35,487 bases of DNA from Pelomonas sp. KK5 (GTDB lineage Bacteria; Pseudomonadota; Gammaproteobacteria; Burkholderiales; Burkholderiaceae_C): NCBI RefSeq assembly GCF_001984095.1, contig NZ_LYVQ01000043.1, positions 1 through 35,487 of the forward strand. The letters are read 5' to 3'. Positions 15,668-22,012 of the stretch are shown piece by piece (the stretch's first letter is position 1; the number at the start of each line of letters is the position of its first letter). The notes under the pieces were generated by a model that did not search any database, had not been told where the DNA came from, and saw only the letters and a program-made list of their open reading frames with translations. The position numbers and the translations under genes were made by a program.

Positions 15668-17087
15668 TTGGCGGCTCCATGATGATCTTGGTTTCGAGGA
15701 AGGACTCCAGGCCCTGCACGCCGTACTCGCGGCCCACGCCGGACTGCTTGAAGCCGCCGAAGGGGGCCAGCGGGTCGTGCTGCATGCCGTTGATGGCCAC
15801 GCGGCCGACCTGCAGGCGGCGCGCGATCGCATCGGCCCGCGCCGGGTCGGACGAGAACACATAGCCGTGCAGCCCGTAGGGCGTGTCGTTCGCGATCTGC
15901 ACGGCCTCGTCCTCGCTGCGGTACGCGAGGATGCAGAGCACCGGGCCGAAGATCTCCTCCCGGGCGATCTCCATGTCGTTCCTGACATCGGCGAAGACGG
16001 TGGGCCTCACGAAGAAGCCCCTGGCGAGGCCGTCGGGCCGGCCGGGCCCGCCGACGAGCAGCGTCGCCCCCTCCTCCACGCCGCGGCGGATGTAGCGCTG
16101 CACGCGCTCGAAATGGCCCGCGCTGACCATCGGCCCGATCTGCGTCCGCGGGTCCGCCGGATCGCCGACCGCCATCTGCCCGACGGCCGATCTCACGCGC
16201 GCCAGCACCTCCGCCAGCAGGGCCTGCGGCACCAGCAGGCGTGTACCGGCGATGCAGGCCTGGCCGCTGTTCTGGAAGGCCGCGACGATGGCGCCCGGGA
16301 TGGCCGTGTCGAGATCGGCGTCGTCGAGCAGCAGGGTCGGGGACTTGCCACCCAGCCCGAGGCTCACCCGCTTGACGCTCTCGTTGGCCATGGCCGCGAT
16401 CGCCTTGCCGGTCGCGGTGGAGCCGGTGAAGGAGATCCTGGCCACGCCCGGATGCGTGCAGAGCACGCCGCCGAGCACCGAGCCCCGGCCATGGACCATG
16501 TTGACGACGCCCGGCGGCAAGCCGGCGTCGTGGATCGCACGGGCGACGATGTCGCTCTGGAGCGCGCTCAGCTCGCTGGGCTTGATGATCGTCGTGCAGC
16601 CCGCCGCGAGGGCCATGGCCAGCTTGCCGCAGATGCTGCCCGCGGCGCTGTTCCATGGCGTGATCAGCGTGGAGACGCCGACCGGCTCCATCACCAGCCG
16701 CGAGCGGCCCGCGATGCGCTCGAACTCGTAGTCCCGCAGCGTGGCGGCCGCGTCGAGGAAGGTCTGCGCCGCGACGCGCGACACCCAGGTCGAGCGGGCG
16801 AGCGGCCCGCCGTATTCCTCGATCGTGGCATCCCGCAACTCCGCGGAGCGCGCCATGACGCTGGCATGCAGGCGCTCGAGCAGGTCCAGGCGCTCGGCCC
16901 TGCCGGTGGCCGCGAATGCCGGCGCGGCGGCTGTCGCCGCGAGCACGGCCTGCACGGCATCCGTCTCGTCGCCGAGCACGACCTCACCGATGGCATCGCC
17001 CGTGGTCGGGCTGACCAGCTCCATCCGCTCCTGCCCGTGGGGGCGGACGAAGCGGCCGTCGACATAGGCCCGGTCAATGCTGTACAT
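15648..17087 (-). CDS. Aldehyde dehydrogenase-family protein lacking the general-base Glu
   Basis: A 479-residue NAD(P)-dependent aldehyde dehydrogenase fold. It has cofactor-site motifs (TPWNSAAG, IIKPSELSAL, FTGSTATGK), catalytic Cys278 in NSGQACIAG and EEIFGPVL. The normally invariant Glu of ELGGKSP is Gly244 (codon GGG at 16358-16356), exactly 34 residues before the Cys as Glu268 is before Cys302 in other members. Everything else looks intact, so deacylation or hydrolysis may be altered, or another residue may serve as base. The start overlaps the preceding hydrolase gene by 14 bases and the stop overlaps P460 by 20. A role in oxidising aldehydes released by the neighbouring hydrolases is inferred. 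Confidence 0.88.
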   Translation of the reverse strand: MYSIDRAYVDGRFVRPHGQERMELVSPTTGDAIGEVVLGDETDAVQAVLAATAAAPAFAATGRAERLDLLERLHASVMARSAELRDATIEEYGGPLARSTWVSRVAAQTFLDAAATLRDYEFERIAGRSRLVMEPVGVSTLITPWNSAAGSICGKLAMALAAGCTTIIKPSELSALQSDIVARAIHDAGLPPGVVNMVHGRGSVLGGVLCTHPGVARISFTGSTATGKAIAAMANESVKRVSLGLGGKSPTLLLDDADLDTAIPGAIVAAFQNSGQACIAGTRLLVPQALLAEVLARVRSAVGQMAVGDPADPRTQIGPMVSAGHFERVQRYIRRGVEEGATLLVGGPGRPDGLARGFFVRPTVFADVRNDMEIAREEIFGPVLCILAYRSEDEAVQIANDTPYGLHGYVFSSDPARADAIARRLQVGRVAINGMQHDPLAPFGGFKQSGVGREYGVQGLESFLETKIIMEPPNERSAS

Positions 17088-18012
17088 GGGCCTCTCCGGT
17101 GCCGAGCGCAAGCCCGAAGAACTCGACCAGCCGCGCCACGGCGAGCGCCAGCGCGGCGGACTCGTCGTAGAGGCCCACATGGGATGCGCCCTCGACCACG
17201 AACAGCTCCTTCGGCTGCAGCGCGCGCGAGACGGCCTCCTCGGCCATCCAGCGCGTCACGGCCTCGGAGCCGACGATCATCAGCAGGGGCCTGGGCGCGA
17301 TCAGGTCCACGAAGCTGAACGCATCGAACCAGGCGATGGCGCCGACGCTCTGCCAGGCGAAGGCACGCGCGGCATTCGGGTGCTGGCCGCGCACGGTGCT
17401 GTAGTAGGCCCAGCCTTCGTGCACATGGGCACCGCCCTGGAGGGCCGTCTCCTCGTCCGGAGGAAAGAGCGGCAGCGCGCCCTGCGCCAGGCCGAAGGCC
17501 ACCGCAGTGCGGGCCACCGCGGCCTGCGACAGCAGGGCCTGCAGGACGGCGGGATCCTGCCGCCCGTCCGCCCCTGCCCGGAACTGCGTCCCGATATCGA
17601 CGGGGCTGACGGCCGCCACGGCGCGGATGCGGTGGTCCGTGGCCGCGGCCGGCATGCAGTAGCCGCCCGAGGCGCAGATGCCGAGCACGCCGACGGAGGC
17701 CACGCCGGCGATGCTCTGGGTCAGCAGGAAGGAGACCGCGTCCTTGAACTCCTCGACGCGGCGGGCGGGATCCTCCACGCCGCGCGGCTGCCCCTCGCTC
17801 TCGCCCTGCGTGGCGGTGTCGAAGGTCAGCGTGATGAACCCCGCCTCCGCCAGCCGGCCGGCATAGAGCGCCGCGGTCTGCTCCTTGACGCCCGCGGCAG
17901 GATGGCCCACCACGATGGCCGGGCGCCGCGTCCCGCCCGCGCCCTCGGGCACGCGGAGGACGCCGGCCAGGCGGAGCCCGGCACTCTCGATGGTCACTTT
18001 GACTTGCTTCAT
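17074..18012 (-). CDS. Alpha/beta hydrolase with Cys nucleophile (dienelactone-hydrolase/YcjY-like)
   Basis: A 312-residue alpha/beta hydrolase. The core has VVGHPAAGVKEQ (oxyanion region, residues 35-45), ITLTFDTATQGES and the nucleophile elbow GICASGG with Cys113, as in dienelactone hydrolase. A C-terminal His lies in EGASHVGLYD. AGGAG lies nine bases before the ATG at 18012; an upstream start 24 bases earlier would come before that site and is rejected. The substrate is unknown; esters, lactones or peptides are possible. It overlaps the aldehyde dehydrogenase gene. Confidence 0.85.
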   Translation of the reverse strand: MKQVKVTIESAGLRLAGVLRVPEGAGGTRRPAIVVGHPAAGVKEQTAALYAGRLAEAGFITLTFDTATQGESEGQPRGVEDPARRVEEFKDAVSFLLTQSIAGVASVGVLGICASGGYCMPAAATDHRIRAVAAVSPVDIGTQFRAGADGRQDPAVLQALLSQAAVARTAVAFGLAQGALPLFPPDEETALQGGAHVHEGWAYYSTVRGQHPNAARAFAWQSVGAIAWFDAFSFVDLIAPRPLLMIVGSEAVTRWMAEEAVSRALQPKELFVVEGASHVGLYDESAALALAVARLVEFFGLALGTGEAHVQH

Positions 18013-18051
18013 GTCGATGAACTCCTGAGCCGGCATGGCGGCCGCTTGATC

Positions 18052-18474
18052 TCAGGCGACGGTGAACGCGACTTCGATATTGCCGCGCGTCGCCTGCGAG
18101 TACGGGCAGAGCTGGTGCGCGCCGTCCACCAGCGCCCACTGCTGCTGCTCGCTCAGGCCCGGGAGGATGACGTGCAGCTTCGCGCTCAGCGCGAAGCCGC
18201 CATCGGCCGCCAGGCCCAGCGAGACCTCGGCCTGGATCGAGGCGTCGTCGGGCACGCGCACGCCGTCCGGCGTCTTCACCCGACGCATCGCGCCCATGAA
18301 GCAGGCGGAGTAGCCCACGGCGAACAGCTGCTCGGGATTGGTCCCGGTGCCGTTGGAGCCGGGCGTGCTCAGGCGGACGTCGAGGGCGCCGTCGCTGGAG
18401 ACGCCGGAGCCTTCGCGGCCGCCGGTGGTGACGGTCGAGGCGGTGTAGAGCACCTTGTCGATGATGCGGATCAT
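18052..18474 (-). CDS. ohr: Organic hydroperoxide resistance protein Ohr
   Basis: A 140-residue OsmC-fold thiol peroxidase of the Ohr subfamily that reduces organic and fatty-acid hydroperoxides in the cytoplasm. Peroxidatic Cys58 (GYSACFMGAM) and resolving Cys123 (HQLCPYSQATRGN) are present. The family opening YTASTVTTGGREG and the substrate-pocket segment TNPEQLFAVGYSACF are clear. AAGGA lies upstream of the ATG at 18474. No ohrR gene is adjacent; the nearest regulator is the TetR gene at 20523, which shares the promoter region of this operon. Confidence 0.95.
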   Translation of the reverse strand: MIRIIDKVLYTASTVTTGGREGSGVSSDGALDVRLSTPGSNGTGTNPEQLFAVGYSACFMGAMRRVKTPDGVRVPDDASIQAEVSLGLAADGGFALSAKLHVILPGLSEQQQWALVDGAHQLCPYSQATRGNIEVAFTVA

Positions 18475-18524
18475 GTGGAGTCCTTGGATGTGGTCGGGCA
18501 TGAAGGGGTCAGGTCTTGCCGGGT

Positions 18525-19532
18525 TCACCAGCGGCTGACGTCGACGATCGCCTGGGCGAAGGCCTCGGGGGCCTCCTGCGGCAGGTTGTGCCCGATGCCC
18601 CCGCCGAGATTGCGGTGCTCGTACCTGCCGGTGAAGCGCGAGGCATAGGCCGCCGGCGCGGGATGCGGTGCGCCGTTGGCGTCGCCCTCGAGCGTGATCG
18701 AAGGCAGCGCGACCGACTGCACCTTGGCCAGCCTGGCCTCCAGCGCGTCGTACTGCGGATCACCCTCGGCCGCGCCGACGCGCCAGCGGTAGTTGTGGAT
18801 GACGATGGCGACCTGGTCGGGGTTCACCAGGCTCTCGGCGCAGCGGTCGAAGGTGGCATCGTCGACGTTCCACTTCGGCGATGCCTGGCGCCAGATGAAG
18901 CGTGCGAAGGCCTTCAGGTTCTTCTCGTAGCCGATGCGGCCGCGCTCGGTGGCGAAGTAGTACTGGTACCACCAGCTGAACTCGTCGGCCGGCTGCAGCG
19001 GCGTCAGCACGGTCGCGGGGTTGAGAACCAGGAAGCCGCTGACCGAGACGAGCGCCTGGCAGCGCTCGGGCCACAGCGCGGAGACCACGCAGGCATTGCG
19101 CGCGCCCCAGTCGCAGCCGGCCATGATCGCCTTGCGGATGCCCAGCGCGTCCATCAGGGCGATGGTGTCGGCGGCCAGCGCCGTCTGCTGGCCGGACCGC
19201 AGGGTCGATGCCGAGAGGAAGCGTGTGCTGCCATAGCCGCGCAGATGCGGGACGATGACCCGGAAGCCCTGCGCAGCCAGGCGGGGGGCCACCTGCTCGT
19301 AGGTGTGGATGTCGTAGGGCCAGCCGTGGAACAGCATGACGGGCGGGCCGTCGCGCGGGCCCAGATCGACATAGCCCACGTCCAGCAGGCCCGCCCGGAT
19401 CTGGCGGATGGGGCCGAAGGCTTCGCCCGGGACCAGGGCGCTCGCGCGGCCCGCCAGGCCGGACAGGGCGACGCCCGCGCTGCCGGCCGCGGCCAGCGAG
19501 AGGAAGGAACGGCGGTTGGTTTCGATGGTCAT
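18525..19532 (-). CDS. Exported epoxide-hydrolase-like alpha/beta hydrolase (Tat signal)
   Basis: A 335-residue alpha/beta hydrolase. The N-terminal twin-arginine signal NRRSFLSLAAAGSAGVALSG, with likely processing near residues 30-35, suggests folded export to the periplasm. It has oxyanion motif FHGWP (68-72), LRGYG, and nucleophile Asp141 in AGCDWGA as in epoxide hydrolases and haloalkane dehalogenases. The likely catalytic His is in GGGIGHNLPQEAP. Reaction: probably opening of an epoxide or dehalogenation. It lies 32 bases after the previous gene in the operon and 50 before ohr. No clear ribosome-binding site. Confidence 0.87.
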   Translation of the reverse strand: MTIETNRRSFLSLAAAGSAGVALSGLAGRASALVPGEAFGPIRQIRAGLLDVGYVDLGPRDGPPVMLFHGWPYDIHTYEQVAPRLAAQGFRVIVPHLRGYGSTRFLSASTLRSGQQTALAADTIALMDALGIRKAIMAGCDWGARNACVVSALWPERCQALVSVSGFLVLNPATVLTPLQPADEFSWWYQYYFATERGRIGYEKNLKAFARFIWRQASPKWNVDDATFDRCAESLVNPDQVAIVIHNYRWRVGAAEGDPQYDALEARLAKVQSVALPSITLEGDANGAPHPAPAAYASRFTGRYEHRNLGGGIGHNLPQEAPEAFAQAIVDVSRW

Positions 19533-19564
19533 GATGGTGTGCAGTGGGTTGGGGATGGCGGCGC

Positions 19565-20362
19565 TCAGCGTTCGGCGCGCGAGGCGGCCTCGATCAGCGC
19601 GGCGACCTCATGGGCATGGCTGACCATCGGCACGTGCGAGGCATGCGCGACGACCACGGCCGCCTTGGCGTGGGCCCGCTCGGCCATCCAGGCCATCGCG
19701 GCGGGCGGGATGTTCCTGTCGTCCGAGCCGTAGATGAAGTAGGACGGAATGGCCTTCCATGCGGAGCCGCCGCTGGGCTCCTGGAGCGCACCCTCGGCGA
19801 TCGGGCGCTGGCCCACGGCCATCAGGCGCGCCGCCTTGGCGTTCACGTCGGCGGCGAACTGCGCGCGGAACCTGTCCTGCTCGATGTAGAGATCCACGCC
19901 GCCCTCCGGCGCCGGGACCGGGGCGGCCAGGGCATCGCCCAGCGTGCTGCCCGGGAACTTGCCGGCAAGCGCCGCCACGGACTCGCCGCTCTCGGGAGCG
20001 AAGGCCGAGACGAAGACCAGCGCCTTGATGCGGTCCTTGCCCAGCGCCGCGTTGCTGATGACGGAGCCGCCGTAGGAATGGCCGACCAGGACGATCGGAC
20101 CGGGGATGCGGTCCAGGATGCTGGCCGTGTAGCGCGCATCGCCGGACAGGCTGCGCAGCGGATTGGCGATCGCGACGACCGGATAGCCCTTGTCGCGCAG
20201 TTCGCCGATGACGCCGTTCCAGCTCGACGCATCGGCGAAGGCGCCGTGGACCAGCACGATGGTGGGCTTGTCGGCTGCCGCCGTCTCCTTGGCGAAGGAA
20301 GGCAGGGTTGCGGTGGCGGCAAGCAGTGAGAACGCGATGGCGCGGATGAAGCGGTAGGTCAT
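19565..20362 (-). CDS. Exported alpha/beta hydrolase (esterase-like)
   Basis: A 265-residue hydrolase with a Sec signal peptide (residues 1-24, ending PSFA before KETA). It has VLVHGAFADASSW (37-49), nucleophile S96 in GHSYGGS, Asp in IYGSDDRNIPP and catalytic His in HASHVPM. The family resembles the EstC/RsbQ-like short esterases of unknown substrate. GAGAGG seven bases before the ATG supports the start. It is the first gene of the minus-strand operon, and its upstream region is shared with the divergent tetR gene and holds the palindromic operator and the 13-bp motif. Confidence 0.87.
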   Translation of the reverse strand: MTYRFIRAIAFSLLAATATLPSFAKETAAADKPTIVLVHGAFADASSWNGVIGELRDKGYPVVAIANPLRSLSGDARYTASILDRIPGPIVLVGHSYGGSVISNAALGKDRIKALVFVSAFAPESGESVAALAGKFPGSTLGDALAAPVPAPEGGVDLYIEQDRFRAQFAADVNAKAARLMAVGQRPIAEGALQEPSGGSAWKAIPSYFIYGSDDRNIPPAAMAWMAERAHAKAAVVVAHASHVPMVSHAHEVAALIEAASRAER

Positions 20363-20444
20363 GAAGAGCCTCTCTGTGGTGGATGTCCGCCATCAGACCA
20401 GCGTCATGGGCCCGGGGAAATTGAACGCTCGGCTCCGCGGCTCA

Positions 20445-20457
20445 TACCAAGGTTTGA
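20445..20457 (-). promoter_or_regulatory. 13-bp motif TCAAACCTTGGTA, copy 1
   Basis: Read towards the hydrolase operon (minus strand) this is TCAAACCTTGGTA. The identical 13-mer occurs at 33849-33861, again reading towards a hydrolase gene and again next to the shared palindrome. It lies 82 bases before the ATG at 20362. It could be an activator site, for example for the FixJ-type regulator at 26870, or a promoter -35 element. Confidence 0.55.
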
Positions 20458-20470
20458 CCCGCGAGGTGTG

Positions 20471-20476
20471 TATGAT
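20471..20476 (+). promoter_or_regulatory. -10 box of the tetR promoter
   Basis: TATGAT reading towards tetR, seven bases before the palindromic operator. There is no good -35 box 17 bases upstream; that place is taken by the shared 13-bp motif. TATGAT also precedes the second copy of the operator (33806-33801, minus strand), which supports both calls. Confidence 0.5.
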
Positions 20477-20483
20477 TTGGCCG

Positions 20484-20507
20484 TTCATGTAGCGTTTGCT
20501 ACATGCA
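20484..20507. promoter_or_regulatory. Palindromic operator, copy 1 (probable TetR site)
   Basis: TTCATGTAG-CGTTTG-CTACATGCA: nine-base arms with one mismatch and a six-base spacer. It lies 15 bases before the tetR ATG and just downstream of the -10 box, where a bound dimer would block transcription. The same site, with perfect arms, is at 33773-33796. Autoregulation by the adjacent TetR protein is the simplest reading. Confidence 0.75.
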
Positions 20508-20522
20508 GAGCACCGCACCGAG

Positions 20523-21182
20523 ATGACCCAGACCAAGCAGATCAGAGCCGTGCGCGGCACCGGCGTCCGCGAAGCCGCCGCGCAGTCCACGCGCGACGGC
20601 ATCCTGCGCGCGGCGACCAAGGTGTTCGCCCGCTACGGCTACGACGGCGGCAGCGTCGAGAAGATCTCCCGCCTGGCGAAGTCCTACGACCGGATGATCT
20701 ACTACTACTTCGGCAACAAGGAGGGCCTGTTCATCGCGGTGCTGGAGGGCATCTACCAGCGCATGGACGAGGCCGAGGCCCGGTTCGCGCCGGACGCCAG
20801 CGATCCGGTGGAGGCGCTGAAGACGGCCATCCGTTTCAGGCTGGACTACTACCGGCGCCATCCGGATTTCGTCACGCTGCTCAACACCGAGAACCTCCAC
20901 AAGGGCAAGCACGTGTCCAAGTCGCCGAGGGCGCCGGAGTTCTCCTCGCATGCGGTCAACCTCATCGCCAGGATCCTCGCGAGCGGCGCGAGCCAGGGCC
21001 TGTTCCGCAGCGATCTCCGGCCCCGCGACCTCTACCTGCTGATCGTCTCCACCGCCTACTTCCATACCTCCAACCGCTACACGATGTCGGCCTTCCTCGG
21101 CGAGTCGCTGGACAGCCCCGAGGCGGTCGCCCAGTGGGAGGCCTTCGTCATCGACAGCGTGTTGCGAGTCGTCAAGGCATGA
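20523..21182 (+). CDS. TetR-family transcriptional regulator
   Basis: A 219-residue dimeric repressor. The N-terminal helix-turn-helix is at residues 20-68 (TRDGILRAATKVFARYGYDGGSVEKISRLAKS, then YYYFGNKEGLF). The C-terminal half (80-215) is the ligand-binding and dimerisation domain; HPDFVTLLNTENLHKGKHV resembles the AcrR/RutR-like group. ATG 20523 is used although its ribosome-binding site is weak. A TTG at 20496 falls inside the operator and is unlikely. The stop overlaps the flavoprotein start by four bases, so tetR is cotranscribed with the molybdenum hydroxylase and symporter genes. It probably controls itself, the divergent hydrolase operon and, through the second operator, the sensor kinase/epoxide hydrolase pair. 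Confidence 0.9.
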   Translation: MTQTKQIRAVRGTGVREAAAQSTRDGILRAATKVFARYGYDGGSVEKISRLAKSYDRMIYYYFGNKEGLFIAVLEGIYQRMDEAEARFAPDASDPVEALKTAIRFRLDYYRRHPDFVTLLNTENLHKGKHVSKSPRAPEFSSHAVNLIARILASGASQGLFRSDLRPRDLYLLIVSTAYFHTSNRYTMSAFLGESLDSPEAVAQWEAFVIDSVLRVVKA

Positions 21183-22012
21183 ACTACTTCCGAGCCCCTC
21201 ATCTCGACAGCGCGCTGGAGCAGCTGGCGCGCCGGCCGCTGCGCATCGTCTGCGGCGCGACGGACTGCTATGCCGAGCCGGGGGCGCCCTCGGAGCGGGC
21301 CGACTGGCTGGACATCAGCCGCATCGACACGCTGCGCGGCATCTCGCGGCAGGGCGACGAGTTGCGCATCGGCGCGGCCACGTCATGGGATGCCATCGAC
21401 CGGTCCGAACGGCTGCCCGCGTCGCTGCGCGAGGCGGCCCGCAGCATCGGCTCGCTGCAGATCCGCCTGCAGGGCACGATCGGCGGCAACCTGTGCCACG
21501 CCTCGCCGGTCGCCGATGGCGTGCCCGCGCTACTGTCGCTCGGCGCCAGCGTCGAGCTGGCCAGCCTGGGCGGCGTGCGCCGGCTGCCGCTGGAACAGTT
21601 TCTCCTCGGTCGCCGATCGACCGCGCTGAGGCCCGACGAGATCCTGTGCGCCGTGCTCTTCGATGCATCCGTGGCGGACCAGCCCTCGGCCTTCGTCAAG
21701 CTCGCCAACCGCGACGGCACGGCGCTTGCTGTGGTGTCGGCGGCGGTCCTGCTGCGCTGGCAGCCGCAGGGCGTGCTGGCCCAGGCGCTGGTGGCCGTCG
21801 GCGGCGCCTCGGAGGTGCCGGTGCGGCTGCGCTCGCTGGAGGCCGCCATGGAGGGCCTGCGCGCCGGGGAACTGCCGAACGCCGCTCAGGCGGCGACGCT
21901 CGGGGAACTGGCGCCGATCGACGACTGCCGCGGCAGCGCGGCCCAGCGCCTCGGACAGGCGCGCGTGGCGATCCGGCGCGCGCTCGCGCGATGCATGGAG
22001 GACGGGGCATGA
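21179..22012 (+). CDS. FAD-binding subunit of a molybdenum hydroxylase
   Basis: A 277-residue flavoprotein subunit of the CO dehydrogenase/xanthine dehydrogenase family (medium subunit, CoxM/XdhB-like). FAD-binding segments are RIVCGATDCY (residues 22-31) and GSLQIRLQGTIGGNLCHASP (about 97-116). The C-terminal CO-dehydrogenase flavoprotein domain follows at about 170-275. It passes electrons from the iron-sulfur clusters of its partner to NAD or another acceptor. It overlaps both tetR and the fused 2Fe-2S/Moco gene by ATGA, so the complex is made from coupled genes. Confidence 0.88.
   Translation: MNYFRAPHLDSALEQLARRPLRIVCGATDCYAEPGAPSERADWLDISRIDTLRGISRQGDELRIGAATSWDAIDRSERLPASLREAARSIGSLQIRLQGTIGGNLCHASPVADGVPALLSLGASVELASLGGVRRLPLEQFLLGRRSTALRPDEILCAVLFDASVADQPSAFVKLANRDGTALAVVSAAVLLRWQPQGVLAQALVAVGGASEVPVRLRSLEAAMEGLRAGELPNAAQAATLGELAPIDDCRGSAAQRLGQARVAIRRALARCMEDGA

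Noticed and set aside
20496-20522. TTG start for the TetR gene
   Set aside because: It lies inside the operator palindrome and has no ribosome-binding site; ATG 20523 fits the family better.
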